Below, piece by piece: positions 1 to 8,992 of a stretch of 46,407 nt of DNA. The position numbers and the translations under genes are program-made. The notes under the pieces were generated by a model. That model was given only the letters and a program-made list of their open reading frames with translations, was not told the DNA's origin and did not search any database. Numbering within the stretch: the stretch's first letter is position 1; every line of letters starts with the position of its first letter. The stretch is from JBGTGG01 sp964398945 (lineage in GTDB: Bacteria; Bacteroidota; Bacteroidia; Cytophagales; Cyclobacteriaceae): the NCBI GenBank assembly GCA_964398945.1, contig CAYNOT010000025.1, forward strand, positions 1 through 46,407, written 5' to 3'.

Positions 1-55
1 CGCGAACGATGTAGCGCCGGCCGCCCCGCGCGTGCAGGTGCAAAGCGACAGCGAA
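1..55. repeat. 55-bp terminal direct repeat, left copy
   Basis: The first 55 bases are identical to the last 55 (46353-46407). The portal gene is open across the join in one frame. This is what an assembler leaves when it closes a circular or circularly permuted molecule, and it makes the true unit about 46,352 bp. A real 55-bp physical terminal repeat is less likely because the join falls inside a gene. Confidence 0.95.
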
Positions 56-1834
56 GAGTATAACACCGCAGTCGAAGAGGCCATCGAAGAGTACCACGAG
101 CGCCCCGATCCGACTCGTGAACAGTCCATGGCCGAAGTTCTCCGCGTGGACGTTCGTGGTTTGTGTTCGGCTGGCGAGTTTATTCATCAATTCACGAACA
201 CGCGACGGCGTGGACCGTTCGAGTTCGCCATTCGCTCACTCCATCCACGTCGATTGGAAACGCCGATCGATCGTGCTGGCGACCCTTATTTCTTCATGGG
301 TCTCGAACTTGAGGAAAGCGGTCGCGTGTTGCGGCATTGGTTCCGCGATGAACCACCTGGCTTGCTGGCTCGCTCCACGATGAATTGGCGGTCAGTCGAT
401 TCGCAAAACATTCAACATCGTTTTATCAGCTACGAGCCGGATCAATTACGTGGCTTTCCGTTGATCGCTGTATCATTGCCGAACATGGCGAATCGCCGCG
501 ACTTGAATGCTTATGTTATCGAAGCTGCCAAGAACGCTGCTGCACAGGGCGTGTATTGGTACACGAACAACCTCGAAGCAATTCTTGAAAACTTCCAGAT
601 TTGCAATGAAACGCGCAAGCTGGAACCGGGCACAGAACAATTCGGGCCGCCCGGTTACCAGCCAGCGATGCTCAGTCCGACGCAACCGGCGGCAAACTGG
701 AAAGAATTTGAGCACGAACAACTGCGAGGCTACGGTCGCCCGTTCGGCATGCCGTTGATGATGGTGCTCTTGTCGAGCGAAGGAAACTCATTCAGCGGCG
801 CGAACCACGACGGACAGATTTACATTCGCACCGTTACCAGCCTGCAATCGTGGCTCGCGTGCGGAACGCTTACGCCGCAGTACCGGCAGATTGCAACCGA
901 AGTGGCGATTGCTCGTGGCCTCCGCGTTCCCAAGAGGGTGCATTATTCGCTTACGTGGGTGAAGCCGCCGCATCCTGATCCCAAGAAAAACTACGAAGCG
1001 TTGCGAATGCAACTTGAGGACGGGGCAATCGCGCTGTCCGACGTATGTGCGGCGCTTGATAAAGATTTCGAGACAGTGCAGGAAGCTCGCGAGTATGTGA
1101 ACGAAGTGCTCGAAAAGCGCGGCATGCCGTATCCGCCGATCAATGTCGGCAGTGCCGCCGGTCGCCCCTCCGACATTTTGCGCGACATCGCCGAACAACT
1201 CGACAGTACCGATCCATCTGAAGACGGTCCCGCGCGTTCGCGCGTGCGTCGATACGATCCCAGCCAGCCGCGCGATGAAGACGGCAAGTGGGACGAAACA
1301 GGCGGCGGAGGTGGAAGCAGCAGCAGCGGCAAAGGAGGTGGAAGGTCTACCAAAGAGGCGAAGCCGCGCACGCGAGCGGAAAGAGCCAAAGCAGCCTACA
1401 ACCCTTCGACCAAAGCCAAGCAGGACGAGAGTGAAGCGGCGGAACGTGCGGTCGCCAAAAAACTGGGCGGCACCAAGTCAGGCGATAACGCGCCGATGGA
1501 CATTGTTCTTAGCGGCAAGCATGGCGTCGAACTCAAGGTTATGCACGACGCCAAAGAAGGTCGCGTCAACATGCGACCTGATAGCCGCTCCCGAAAAGAA
1601 GCATGGCAGAAGGCGGGAAAGGGCCGCTCCCTGCATACCGTGCTGATCGACAATCGCGACAAGTTCGATGGCGGTAGGCACGCGGCCAAATATAGCGGCC
1701 ACAAGATTTATTACGCGGCGGGCGTTGGCGCGTTCCGACTCGCCAACATGACGAAGGTGAAGAGTTACGCGGAGCTTAAAAAGCTGATTGGCAGCAATAG
1801 CCGGTCTCGAAGTATGGATTTGCAAAACGCATGA
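2..1834 (+). CDS. Phage portal protein (C-terminal 610 residues) with extra C-terminal nuclease-like domain
   Basis: This continues the gene that starts at 46060; joined across the circle it gives about 708 residues. The portal forms the dodecameric ring at the capsid vertex through which DNA enters and leaves. The main body (to about residue 490) resembles lambda-family portals and the order terminase-portal-protease/capsid supports this. The gene then departs from a normal portal of about 500 residues. A motif RYDPSQPRDEDGKW (about 514-527) and a Gly/Ser linker lead into a basic domain with D598 and E608-L-K610, the spacing of a PD-(D/E)XK nuclease active site. The fold assignment of this tail domain is inference. 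The stop overlaps the start of the next gene by 4 bases. Confidence 0.85.
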   Translation, partial: ANDVAPAAPRVQVQSDSEEYNTAVEEAIEEYHERPDPTREQSMAEVLRVDVRGLCSAGEFIHQFTNTRRRGPFEFAIRSLHPRRLETPIDRAGDPYFFMGLELEESGRVLRHWFRDEPPGLLARSTMNWRSVDSQNIQHRFISYEPDQLRGFPLIAVSLPNMANRRDLNAYVIEAAKNAAAQGVYWYTNNLEAILENFQICNETRKLEPGTEQFGPPGYQPAMLSPTQPAANWKEFEHEQLRGYGRPFGMPLMMVLLSSEGNSFSGANHDGQIYIRTVTSLQSWLACGTLTPQYRQIATEVAIARGLRVPKRVHYSLTWVKPPHPDPKKNYEALRMQLEDGAIALSDVCAALDKDFETVQEAREYVNEVLEKRGMPYPPINVGSAAGRPSDILRDIAEQLDSTDPSEDGPARSRVRRYDPSQPRDEDGKWDETGGGGGSSSSGKGGGRSTKEAKPRTRAERAKAAYNPSTKAKQDESEAAERAVAKKLGGTKSGDNAPMDIVLSGKHGVELKVMHDAKEGRVNMRPDSRSRKEAWQKAGKGRSLHTVLIDNRDKFDGGRHAAKYSGHKIYYAAGVGAFRLANMTKVKSYAELKKLIGSNSRSRSMDLQNA

Positions 1835-2133
1835 GTTACTACGCGGAATTCGACGACAATCCGAAAACCGGCGGCGATGTGGCCACCACGCTCGGGTGGA
1901 AAGAGTTTGCCGACTGGGTTGGCGACCTCGATAGCGAATGCGCGGAGCTACGGCACTTGGTAGAACACGGATGGTCACAAGAGCTTGACGATTTAGCCTC
2001 TGATTTGCAAGACGCCATCGACGAAGGTGGCCACGAGGATTCGATAGACATTGCCGAAAACCTGCTCGGAATGATCGAAGCGGTAGACGGCGCAGAAGTG
2101 CTTGTCGTCACCGATGGCGTGGGAGTCGAATGA
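1831..2133 (+). CDS. Small acidic protein, possible immunity partner of the portal tail domain
   Basis: A 100-residue protein starting within the portal stop (ATGA overlap) and itself overlapping the next start, so it is translationally coupled on both sides. It is very rich in Asp and Glu and has only two Lys and one Arg. I do not recognise a family. Small acidic proteins coded directly after a basic nuclease domain are typical of immunity proteins, so it could neutralise the domain at the end of the portal until packaging. That role is inference from position and charge only; a head accessory protein is the alternative. Confidence 0.8.
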   Translation: MSYYAEFDDNPKTGGDVATTLGWKEFADWVGDLDSECAELRHLVEHGWSQELDDLASDLQDAIDEGGHEDSIDIAENLLGMIEAVDGAEVLVVTDGVGVE

Positions 2134-4574
2134 AAAAACAAGCCGCAAACACTGGCCAACGCGATGCAACGCGCAATATTACGGCGCGTGGTCTGTCGCT
2201 ACGCGCCAATAGCTACAACACGGAGGATCGATCGTTCCGGGCCGTGGTAGCTACCGAAACTCCCGCGCAAGTGTGGGATATGCGGAATTGGGAACAGATC
2301 GATGAAATTCTTGTTGCCGAGGGCGGGGAGTTTCCCGAGCGTTGTCCGCTTCTCGACTCACACAACCGCTCACAAAGCAAGGATGTGATTGGTTCGGCAC
2401 TCGATTTCCACCGCGAAGGGCGCGATTGGATCGGGCGCGGCGTGTTTGCCGCTGACGATCCAGAGGTAGACCGCATCGCGCATCGCGTCCGCGATGGACA
2501 CATTACAGATGTGTCGATCGGCTACGAAGTGTTGAGCTACATCGACATTCCGGCACGAACAACCCAGAAGGTGAACGGCAGGCCCTACACCGCTGGAGAA
2601 CGAACACTTCGCGTTACCACGAGGTGGCGCGTACGAGAATTGTCCGTCACGCCGATCGGCGCTGACTCCCAAGCAAAAATTAGAGACCACTCGGGCCGAG
2701 AAGCCCCAAACATCAGGAGCGTCGTTATGAATCCGCGTTTACTTCAATATCTTCGTAGCCTCGGCTTGAGCGCCACCGCCTCCGAAGAGGAAGTTCGTCA
2801 GTACATGAGTTGCCTGCGGGGCGTTGAGCGCACCATCGCTAACATTCTCGATTACCCGGAAATCGACAACGGCGCGCGTAGCAGCGCGGACTTGGCTATC
2901 CGGCATCTTGGCTTCGATCCAACGAATCCAGTTTCTCCGCTCACCCGTCGTGGTCGTCGCAACGACGACGAGGAGGAGCGCGAAGACGAAGAGACCGACG
3001 AAGAGCGCGAAATGGAAGACGACGAAGAGGAGCGCGAAGATTCCGAAGAGGATGAAGAGCGCGAAGACGACGAAGAGAACGAAGAGCGTGGCCGACGCAA
3101 GCGCCGCAAACGTCGTCGCGGCAACCTGTCGGTTCGTGAAATTGAACGTCGTGCTGTCCGGCACGAACAACAACGCCAAAATCGGTTGCGTGAAATGGCG
3201 GGCGAGCTTGTCCCCGCCGAAATTCTCAACCGAGCTATCGGGGAGGGTTGGTCCGTGTCGAGAGCCAGCGCAGCATTTTTGCAAGCCATTCGCGACGGTC
3301 GCGGCGAGCCACTTTCGGGTGGCGCGCCTGCTGGACACGTTCGCAGCAATGACTACGACAACGATTCGTTGGTCGCGGCTCTGCTGCTGCGAAGTGGGGT
3401 CAACGATCCGTCAGCCAACAGAGTGTCATTCGACTCGCGAACTGGCGGCTTCCAATTCAGAAGCGCGGCACGCGATGATTCGTGGCAACGTGCGGTTGAT
3501 CGAGGCAATGACCTTCGCGACATCTCGCACGTTGAACTATTCGCGCGGACGTTCAACCGATTTGGTATCCGCGTTGAATCGACTGCCTCGAATGTCCTTG
3601 GTGAATTACATCAACAGCGAGCTGCAACAGCGGCCAGCATCAACGCACTCAAGAATATCTATACTCAGACATTCGGGGCATTGATGTTGGTTTCGTTCGA
3701 GAGTGCGCCCGACACTACTTCGCAGTGGACGATCGAACGCACTAACCCGAACTTTTTGCAGAACGAGCGCGTTCGCATCAAAAAGGGCGGTGTGCTCACA
3801 AAGCACGCCAAGGGCGGTGAGGCCGAGCACTTCAGCTTGGAGGACACTGTCGAATACACCCGTGTATTCCGCTACTCCGCGCAAAGTGTGTTCGACGAAA
3901 TGGACATCATCAATGATACGATGTTCAACGCTTTGCCAGCGGCATCACCGCAGGAACTTGGCGAAGCCGCCGCTTCGCTTCGCCCCGACATCGCTTATTC
4001 GTTGCTCCTGGAGGGGCCGAATCTGTCAGACGGTTCCCCGCTGTTTTCCGAGTCAGCGAGAAACCTGTTCTACGGTTCGCAGTGGGGCAAGGAATCTCTG
4101 GAGAAGGCGCTAGCCGCGATTGCTACCCAGCAGGAAAACGGTCGCAACTTGAATCTTCGTGGACAGTTCGTGATTCATCCGACTTCCATGCAATTCAGCG
4201 TCGCGGACATGATCCAGCCTGGCACCGTGGTTGTTTCTGGGAATTCGGATCGAATCATCCCAACCAACGCCAGCGTATCCAAGCTTGGCTTGCAATCGGT
4301 GTTCGATTCTCGACTCGACAACGGCGTGACGAACCCGGAGACAAACACGCACTACGCGGGCAACACCGAAGATTGGTATGTTGCCGCGCCTCCAAGCCGT
4401 CACACGATCGAAATCACCTACCTGACTTCGAGCGGTCGCGTTCCACAAGTTCGCTCCAAGATTCTGGAGCAAGGCCAGTGGGGAATTGGCTTCGACGTGA
4501 AACATGACATTGGCGGTAAGGCGCTGGCGCGACAGGGCCTGGTCAAGATGGTGGCTGACCCAGAGTCAACGTAA
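2130..4574 (+). CDS. Prohead protease fused to major capsid protein
   Basis: An 814-residue fusion. Residues 20-185 look like an HK97-type prohead protease (U35 family): LLDSHN with candidate catalytic H78, DVSIGY with candidate S129, and the closing signature ELSVTPIGAD. Residues about 270-340 are an extremely acidic Glu/Asp/Arg stretch ending in a basic cluster, probably a scaffold-like segment removed at maturation. The remainder is the shell-forming capsid domain. In HK97-like phages protease and capsid are usually separate genes; fusions occur in other phage groups. The peptide DSRLDNGVTNP near residue 726 is the one mirrored by CRISPR spacer 2. The start overlaps the upstream stop. Confidence 0.85.
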   Translation: MKKQAANTGQRDATRNITARGLSLRANSYNTEDRSFRAVVATETPAQVWDMRNWEQIDEILVAEGGEFPERCPLLDSHNRSQSKDVIGSALDFHREGRDWIGRGVFAADDPEVDRIAHRVRDGHITDVSIGYEVLSYIDIPARTTQKVNGRPYTAGERTLRVTTRWRVRELSVTPIGADSQAKIRDHSGREAPNIRSVVMNPRLLQYLRSLGLSATASEEEVRQYMSCLRGVERTIANILDYPEIDNGARSSADLAIRHLGFDPTNPVSPLTRRGRRNDDEEEREDEETDEEREMEDDEEEREDSEEDEEREDDEENEERGRRKRRKRRRGNLSVREIERRAVRHEQQRQNRLREMAGELVPAEILNRAIGEGWSVSRASAAFLQAIRDGRGEPLSGGAPAGHVRSNDYDNDSLVAALLLRSGVNDPSANRVSFDSRTGGFQFRSAARDDSWQRAVDRGNDLRDISHVELFARTFNRFGIRVESTASNVLGELHQQRAATAASINALKNIYTQTFGALMLVSFESAPDTTSQWTIERTNPNFLQNERVRIKKGGVLTKHAKGGEAEHFSLEDTVEYTRVFRYSAQSVFDEMDIINDTMFNALPAASPQELGEAAASLRPDIAYSLLLEGPNLSDGSPLFSESARNLFYGSQWGKESLEKALAAIATQQENGRNLNLRGQFVIHPTSMQFSVADMIQPGTVVVSGNSDRIIPTNASVSKLGLQSVFDSRLDNGVTNPETNTHYAGNTEDWYVAAPPSRHTIEITYLTSSGRVPQVRSKILEQGQWGIGFDVKHDIGGKALARQGLVKMVADPEST

Positions 4575-4604
4575 TCGTTCGCAAACCAACACGAGGTTTT
4601 TTCC

Positions 4605-5039
4605 ATGGCTTGGATCGTCACTAAAAACGTGAGTGTGCCCATCAAATCCGGGCAGCGGGAATTGACGGCTGGTACTGAGCTTAGCGAGGCGGACATTAAC
4701 GCGCTGCCTCGTGGCGCGGTGCGCAGTCTCAAGGCAACTCGCGTCTTAGAGTTCGTCCACGACGATCTATTGCCGGTCGCGCCCAAGCCTGAAAAGACCA
4801 TCGAAAAAACGCCGGAGGTTCCGCCGCCCGCACCAGAACCAAAGCCAGTTGCGTGGCAAAGCACGGAGATCAAATCGCTCGGCCTTAAACAGCCGACGGT
4901 CAAAGTGCTCAGTGGTCTTGGCCTTAAAACGGTAGCGGACGTTCTGGCGCATGGTGAAGCGAACGCGGGAATCAGCGAACTGAGCGAATCGCAAGAAAAG
5001 GAATTGAGAAACGCCATCGCTTCACTGGCCAAGAATTAA
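4605..5039 (+). CDS. Head-associated protein with proline-rich linker and helix-hairpin-helix-like end
   Basis: 144 residues directly after the capsid gene. The N-terminal 55 residues form a compact domain typical of small head or connector proteins, then comes a Pro/Glu/Lys linker (about 62-85), then a C-terminal segment with two LGLK turns and a helical end that resembles a helix-hairpin-helix unit. Position suggests a head completion or decoration role. I cannot name the family. Confidence 0.75.
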   Translation: MAWIVTKNVSVPIKSGQRELTAGTELSEADINALPRGAVRSLKATRVLEFVHDDLLPVAPKPEKTIEKTPEVPPPAPEPKPVAWQSTEIKSLGLKQPTVKVLSGLGLKTVADVLAHGEANAGISELSESQEKELRNAIASLAKN

Positions 5040-5076
5040 ACCAACAACAAACCTCCCAACTCAGGAGCAATCGAAC

Positions 5077-5451
5077 ATGCAAGCGAGATTAATTTATGGC
5101 GGCGGTGGAGAAATCCACCTTACCGCATCTGGCAGCGCTGGAACCAAAGTTTACGACGCTGGGGAAATCCTGGCACCGGCTGCGGTGGACGGCAACGTCT
5201 GCGGTGTCGTTTCCGGCTCGTCGCCGATCTACGGTGGTGAGCGGTTCGCCGTTTACACAAGCGGTGTGTATGAAATCAACACAGACTCGTCAACCACCTT
5301 TAGCAAAGGCGCGGCGGTTGAGTGGGATGCGTCCTCGAAAGAGGCGAAAGCCTCGGGCACGTTCGGTATCGGCGGCGCGGTAGACGCGAAGATCAACGGG
5401 CAAACAAAAACCGTCGTCAACCTTAACGAGTTCGGCGAAGGCGGAAGCTAA
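5077..5451 (+). CDS. DUF2190-like capsid decoration protein
   Basis: 124 residues, Gly/Ala/Ser/Thr rich and mostly beta, preceded by CAGGAG about 13 bases before the ATG. The pattern (GEILAPAAVDGNVCGVV, FAVYTSGVYEI, KGAAVEWD) matches DUF2190 proteins, which occur just after the capsid gene and are thought to be decoration or head-fibre proteins. The place in this operon agrees. Confidence 0.75.
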   Translation: MQARLIYGGGGEIHLTASGSAGTKVYDAGEILAPAAVDGNVCGVVSGSSPIYGGERFAVYTSGVYEINTDSSTTFSKGAAVEWDASSKEAKASGTFGIGGAVDAKINGQTKTVVNLNEFGEGGS

Positions 5452-5457
5452 TAAGCC

Positions 5458-5856
5458 ATGAGTGAATTCGACATCCACGAGTCCGCCCATGCGGGCGACA
5501 TGATCGTCCACATGGGTGACTCGGGCGGCGTCGAAATCTTCACGGCCTCGGGAGCGCAAGGCTTTGATGCGATTATTGGCAGCGTAAGAACGGAACCGGT
5601 CGATGTACCGATTGGTGGTTCCGAGCAAGTTGTCTATCGCGACCTGTGCAATGTGTCGGTGAAGTGCAAGCCGGGCACGATCGGGGCACGGCAGAAGATC
5701 ATTATCAAAAAGCTACTCGAAGGCGACGATAGCCAGCGTGATCGGCAAGCATTTTACGTGGCTCGGATTATTAGCGTTACTGACGCATGGACATCGTTCG
5801 AGGCGCAGCGTGATTCGCTCGCCAAGATTCAGCGCCGTGGAATTGAGCGTAAATGA
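5458..5856 (+). CDS. Probable head-tail joining protein
   Basis: 132 residues starting 7 bases after the decoration gene. It is rich in beta-prone stretches (QVVYRDLCNVSVKCKPG, QAFYVARIISVTDAWTSFEAQ) and sits where head-tail connectors lie in siphovirus operons. The end overlaps the next start by 4 bases. Function is inferred from position only. Confidence 0.75.
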   Translation: MSEFDIHESAHAGDMIVHMGDSGGVEIFTASGAQGFDAIIGSVRTEPVDVPIGGSEQVVYRDLCNVSVKCKPGTIGARQKIIIKKLLEGDDSQRDRQAFYVARIISVTDAWTSFEAQRDSLAKIQRRGIERK

Positions 5857-6425
5857 CATTAGCCACCCCTACGAACTGCTGGACGTATCACGAGCAGCTA
5901 TTCGCAGACGCGGTAGCCAACTCGGAAGCGTTCATCGCGTTCGTCGGCGCGGCCAGTGCTACCGACGCCAAGGATAAGATATTCGGCGAACGGGTAACGC
6001 ACCCGCGCAGTGGTCGCACCTACACAGTGGACGAACTGGCTAACCTCGGTTCGCACGCGCGCGTCTTTCCAAGTGCCGATCAACCTTACGGCAAGCACGC
6101 CGCCAGCAACGGAGTCAGGCAGCTTTACCCGCACGGCCGCATGATCGTGGAGTTTTGTCGATTCGTTTCCGAGAGCCAATTAGAAAAGCGTGCTTACGAC
6201 GCGGACGATCGCACGGGCCTCACGGATCAACACGACCGCGACTTCCGCAATATGCACGGCGTGGCCGTTGATGAGATCGTTGAATGGATGGATCAGAACG
6301 GCGGCGCTGGCCCATCGCTACCAACTTTTGAGGTGATTGATTTTGGCGAGAGTCCGGCCAACACGCACGCACAGCAAGGCGTTTGGCAAGTGTGCGCGTA
6401 CGAGTTTACTTGGGTCGAAACGTGA
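5853..6425 (+). CDS. Probable tail completion or connector protein
   Basis: 190 residues in a tightly overlapped run of head-tail genes. The C-terminal half (from about residue 120) has a mixed fold with strands near FEVIDFGESPANTH and a final strand QVCAYEFTWVE, which is common in tail terminator and minor tail proteins. No family is recognised with confidence. The stop overlaps the GTG start of the next gene. Confidence 0.75.
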   Translation: MTLATPTNCWTYHEQLFADAVANSEAFIAFVGAASATDAKDKIFGERVTHPRSGRTYTVDELANLGSHARVFPSADQPYGKHAASNGVRQLYPHGRMIVEFCRFVSESQLEKRAYDADDRTGLTDQHDRDFRNMHGVAVDEIVEWMDQNGGAGPSLPTFEVIDFGESPANTHAQQGVWQVCAYEFTWVET

Positions 6426-6958
6426 TAGTTTTTGAATACAAACTGACGGGCATTGAACTATTGACGCGGATGCAAGTCGTCAACGCGGTCAAGCGGGCTC
6501 TGCGCAAAACCGGCGAGTATTGGCACGAGGCGTTTTTGTGGAAGCGGTTTACCCCGCTGGCTTATCAGGAATACGGATTCAAACTCCGCAAAGTCAGAAA
6601 GCGCCACAACGCGAGAACCAAGAATCCGCTTGTGCATACAGGCGAGGGTATGGAAGAGGCTATGAGTGAAACCACGGTTGCGCGCATCAAAGTCACTCGC
6701 GACAGCGTAACCATTCCGCTACCTCGAAAGTTCAATCGCTACAACCCCAAAGGCCCGAACATGAGCGAGGAAATCCGCGCCGTGTCACGGTCCGAGATTC
6801 GCGCGCTCGAACAAAACCTCGTCATTGATATCGAGGCCGAACTCGATAAAGAAGTTCCTGCACACATGCGGAACCGTGGGTACATAGGCGGGCGCGTCAA
6901 AAGCCTGTCGTTAAAACGCTTTCGACGATCACCGATAGTACGCGGCAGCGCCGCTTAG
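6422..6958 (+). CDS. Probable minor tail or tail completion protein
   Basis: 178 residues from a GTG that overlaps the upstream TGA (GTGA), chosen because all neighbours are coupled this way. It is basic, with KLRKVRKRHNARTKNP near residue 60 and a basic C-terminus. HK97 gp10-like tail proteins are small and basic and sit just before the tail tube gene, so this is the best guess. Confidence 0.7.
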   Translation: MIVFEYKLTGIELLTRMQVVNAVKRALRKTGEYWHEAFLWKRFTPLAYQEYGFKLRKVRKRHNARTKNPLVHTGEGMEEAMSETTVARIKVTRDSVTIPLPRKFNRYNPKGPNMSEEIRAVSRSEIRALEQNLVIDIEAELDKEVPAHMRNRGYIGGRVKSLSLKRFRRSPIVRGSAA

Positions 6959-6968
6959 GAGTTTTGCA

Positions 6969-7943
6969 ATGGGTCGCCACTCAACCGATAGTTTGCAGTT
7001 TCACGGCATAATCAACGGCACGCCACAAGACGCGGCGGTAACGCTACGAAGCCTCGGGAACTTGCGCCACTCGCAGGGTATCACCACGATCGGGCCGGAC
7101 TCTGGCGCGACTTATCGCGAAGTGCGCTTCGTTGGCCAGCGGTTGCCGGAAATCACTGGCTCGGTGGTTGCACTGCGCAGCTTGCTCAGCACGATCAATC
7201 TGCTTACCGGTAGCTGCTTTACTGCTGATGGTGGCCACCCTGGCATTCGTGCATTCCTACAAAGCCACAATTCGTGCGGAACGAATGCCCGCACGTCTGG
7301 CAGCGCTCACCGGCGAATCACCGTACCGAAAGCGCACGCACTGGTAACACAGATCAGCGGCAGCCGTGGTCAGAGCGCGGTAGCTCAAGTGCGTATTATC
7401 GAACTCTCGACCGATGGCGAAGCCGACCCCGACGCGGTGGTGCAGAATGCGGCTTTGCCTGGTACTTACATCGCTAACGAAGAGTTTTGCATTGAAGCGC
7501 CAACGATCGCCGGCATCAGCATCGATGCCTCGAACATTATCAGTTGGACGTACGAAACCGGCATACAAATCACGCCGATCGTAGCAGCCGGTTCGTTGTT
7601 CGCCACAGCGGTAGATATTACCAAGGTGGAGCCACGCTGGACGATCCAACACGACGATCCAACCCTGCTGGCCGACAATAAGATTCCAGCGGACGGAATC
7701 GACTGTGCTCATGCCGACACGTTTTTCCAATTCCAAAAGCGAAGTCCGTTCGGCGGCTTTGTCGATCCGACTGAGAGCGAGCATATCGAACTGACGGCAG
7801 CGGGCTTTGCGTATCACGAAACTCACTATGACGCCTCGGGCAGCGCCGTCGGCACGGGCCAGATCGTGATTGAAGGCACCGAGGGAGTTGGGGGCACGCC
7901 GACGACGGTTGCACTGGGCGTATCGATCGACGGCTCAAGCTAG
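6969..7943 (+). CDS. Probable major tail tube protein
   Basis: 324 residues preceded by TAGGAG. Composition is beta-rich with many Thr, Ser, Gly and Ile. It lies one small gene before the tail chaperone and tape measure, the usual place of the tail tube gene. The C-terminal 50 residues (from YHETHYDASGSAVGTG) look like a small added beta domain. The assignment rests on synteny and composition. Confidence 0.65.
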   Translation: MGRHSTDSLQFHGIINGTPQDAAVTLRSLGNLRHSQGITTIGPDSGATYREVRFVGQRLPEITGSVVALRSLLSTINLLTGSCFTADGGHPGIRAFLQSHNSCGTNARTSGSAHRRITVPKAHALVTQISGSRGQSAVAQVRIIELSTDGEADPDAVVQNAALPGTYIANEEFCIEAPTIAGISIDASNIISWTYETGIQITPIVAAGSLFATAVDITKVEPRWTIQHDDPTLLADNKIPADGIDCAHADTFFQFQKRSPFGGFVDPTESEHIELTAAGFAYHETHYDASGSAVGTGQIVIEGTEGVGGTPTTVALGVSIDGSS

Positions 7944-7954
7944 GAGCAACGCGC

Positions 7955-8191
7955 ATGACGAACGAAGAAAAAGCGCGTTCGGTGTTGTGTCGTGCTGGAC
8001 GTATTGGCAACAGCACCTACGGCCTGAGCGAAAGCGAGATCGATGAGTTGGCGTGCGCGTACGACGAGTGCCAATGTCAGGCAGAGATCGAAGCTAAGGC
8101 GGGCGAGTTCTTAGAGCGCCATCACGCCAAGGTTGATTCCAAGTTGGAGCCGAAGCATCAGGGATTCTTTCGCAACACGAAGATGAGTTAG
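7955..8191 (+). CDS. Small helical protein between tail tube and tail chaperone
   Basis: 78 residues with a clear ribosome binding site (TAGGAG). The sequence is helical with alternating acidic and basic residues and a CQCQAE stretch. Not recognised. It is likely part of the tail assembly block. Confidence 0.7.
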   Translation: MTNEEKARSVLCRAGRIGNSTYGLSESEIDELACAYDECQCQAEIEAKAGEFLERHHAKVDSKLEPKHQGFFRNTKMS

Positions 8192-8192
8192 C

Positions 8193-8897
8193 ATGTCCGC
8201 ATTTCTGTACTTTGCATCGGGGATTACCAACCCGATCGACGACAAGCTCATCAAGTCGCTGGAGCTTGGTTACGCTTTCCCGCAAGCGCCGGTGTTCGGC
8301 GTGTTGGAATCTCGCACGCCATCCGGCGCACCGGGCACGATCATGGTCGATCGGGAGACGATGCGCGACGTGGACCCGGTTTACTCGCCCGACAAACAGA
8401 CCTGGCGGAAGCGACCGGGTGACGATTGCGTGTGGGTGGGTTATTGGAATGATGAGCCGCCTACGCCGCGTGACTTGGCAAACGAGAATCAGATAGCCGG
8501 TGAGAATGTTGAGTTGGGTGGTTCGCAATGGATCGTGCCTAGCTTCGTGTGGCACAGCGGAGAAGACGGCTTCCGACTTCACCTCCCGACGTACTTCGAC
8601 CTCGACGAGAACGGCAAGTGGGTATACGGCGAAGTCGAGCAAGAGTACGCACACTTAAACAAAATCGCAGACCGCATCCACCAAGGCGTGTATCTGGATG
8701 ACTCGGAAGTCTTGACGACAAAGGAAATGCTTGGCTACGCGCCGGTGATACTTGCCGTCAATTACCGCGTCTCTGAACTGGAATGTGCGATGCTCAGACT
8801 ATTCAAGCGTCGTGGGAACTGCCTGCGAAGAATTGCCGAAGTGTGCGTTGATTACGAAAACGCGATGGAGTGGCTTCAAAAAAAAACGGAAGTATAA
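8193..8897 (+). CDS. Tail assembly chaperone, short form (gpG-like)
   Basis: 234 residues ending in frame 0 just after a run of nine A. It lies directly before the tape measure, where nearly all siphoviruses carry a tail assembly chaperone. It has no detectable similarity to lambda gpG by eye, and at 234 residues it is long for that role, so the name rests on position and the frameshift signal. The second half is helical and ends in WLQKKTEV. Confidence 0.7.
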   Translation: MSAFLYFASGITNPIDDKLIKSLELGYAFPQAPVFGVLESRTPSGAPGTIMVDRETMRDVDPVYSPDKQTWRKRPGDDCVWVGYWNDEPPTPRDLANENQIAGENVELGGSQWIVPSFVWHSGEDGFRLHLPTYFDLDENGKWVYGEVEQEYAHLNKIADRIHQGVYLDDSEVLTTKEMLGYAPVILAVNYRVSELECAMLRLFKRRGNCLRRIAEVCVDYENAMEWLQKKTEV

Positions 8898-8989
8898 GGA
8901 AGGCAACTTACAAAGCGTGGTCGCGTGGGATGCTGCCGAGCTATAAGCCGACCGGTGCGGATTTGTTTGCGTTAATGAGCGGGATGTAG
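8193..8989 (+). CDS. Tail assembly chaperone, frameshifted long form (gpGT-like)
   Basis: A -1 slip on the A-AAA-AAA heptamer at 8879-8885 continues translation in a frame that stays open for 34 more codons and stops at 8987-8989, three bases before the tape measure ATG. The added tail ends YKPTGADLFALMSGM, which looks like genuine protein rather than noise. This architecture (short chaperone, slippery run, extension ending at the tape measure) is the known lambda G/GT arrangement. Frameshifting itself is predicted, not shown. Confidence 0.65.
8879..8885 (+). promoter_or_regulatory. Slippery heptamer A-AAA-AAA for -1 frameshift
   Basis: The zero-frame codons are CAA AAA AAA ACG, so the heptamer is in the correct X-XXY-YYZ register. 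The run is nine A in total (8878-8886). No strong stimulatory hairpin is obvious downstream. Confidence 0.65.
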
Positions 8990-8992
8990 TTT

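Noticed and set aside
1..55. Physical direct terminal repeat of the virion DNA
   Set aside because: It lies within the portal gene and has an assembler-typical length (55), so circular closure is the simpler reading.
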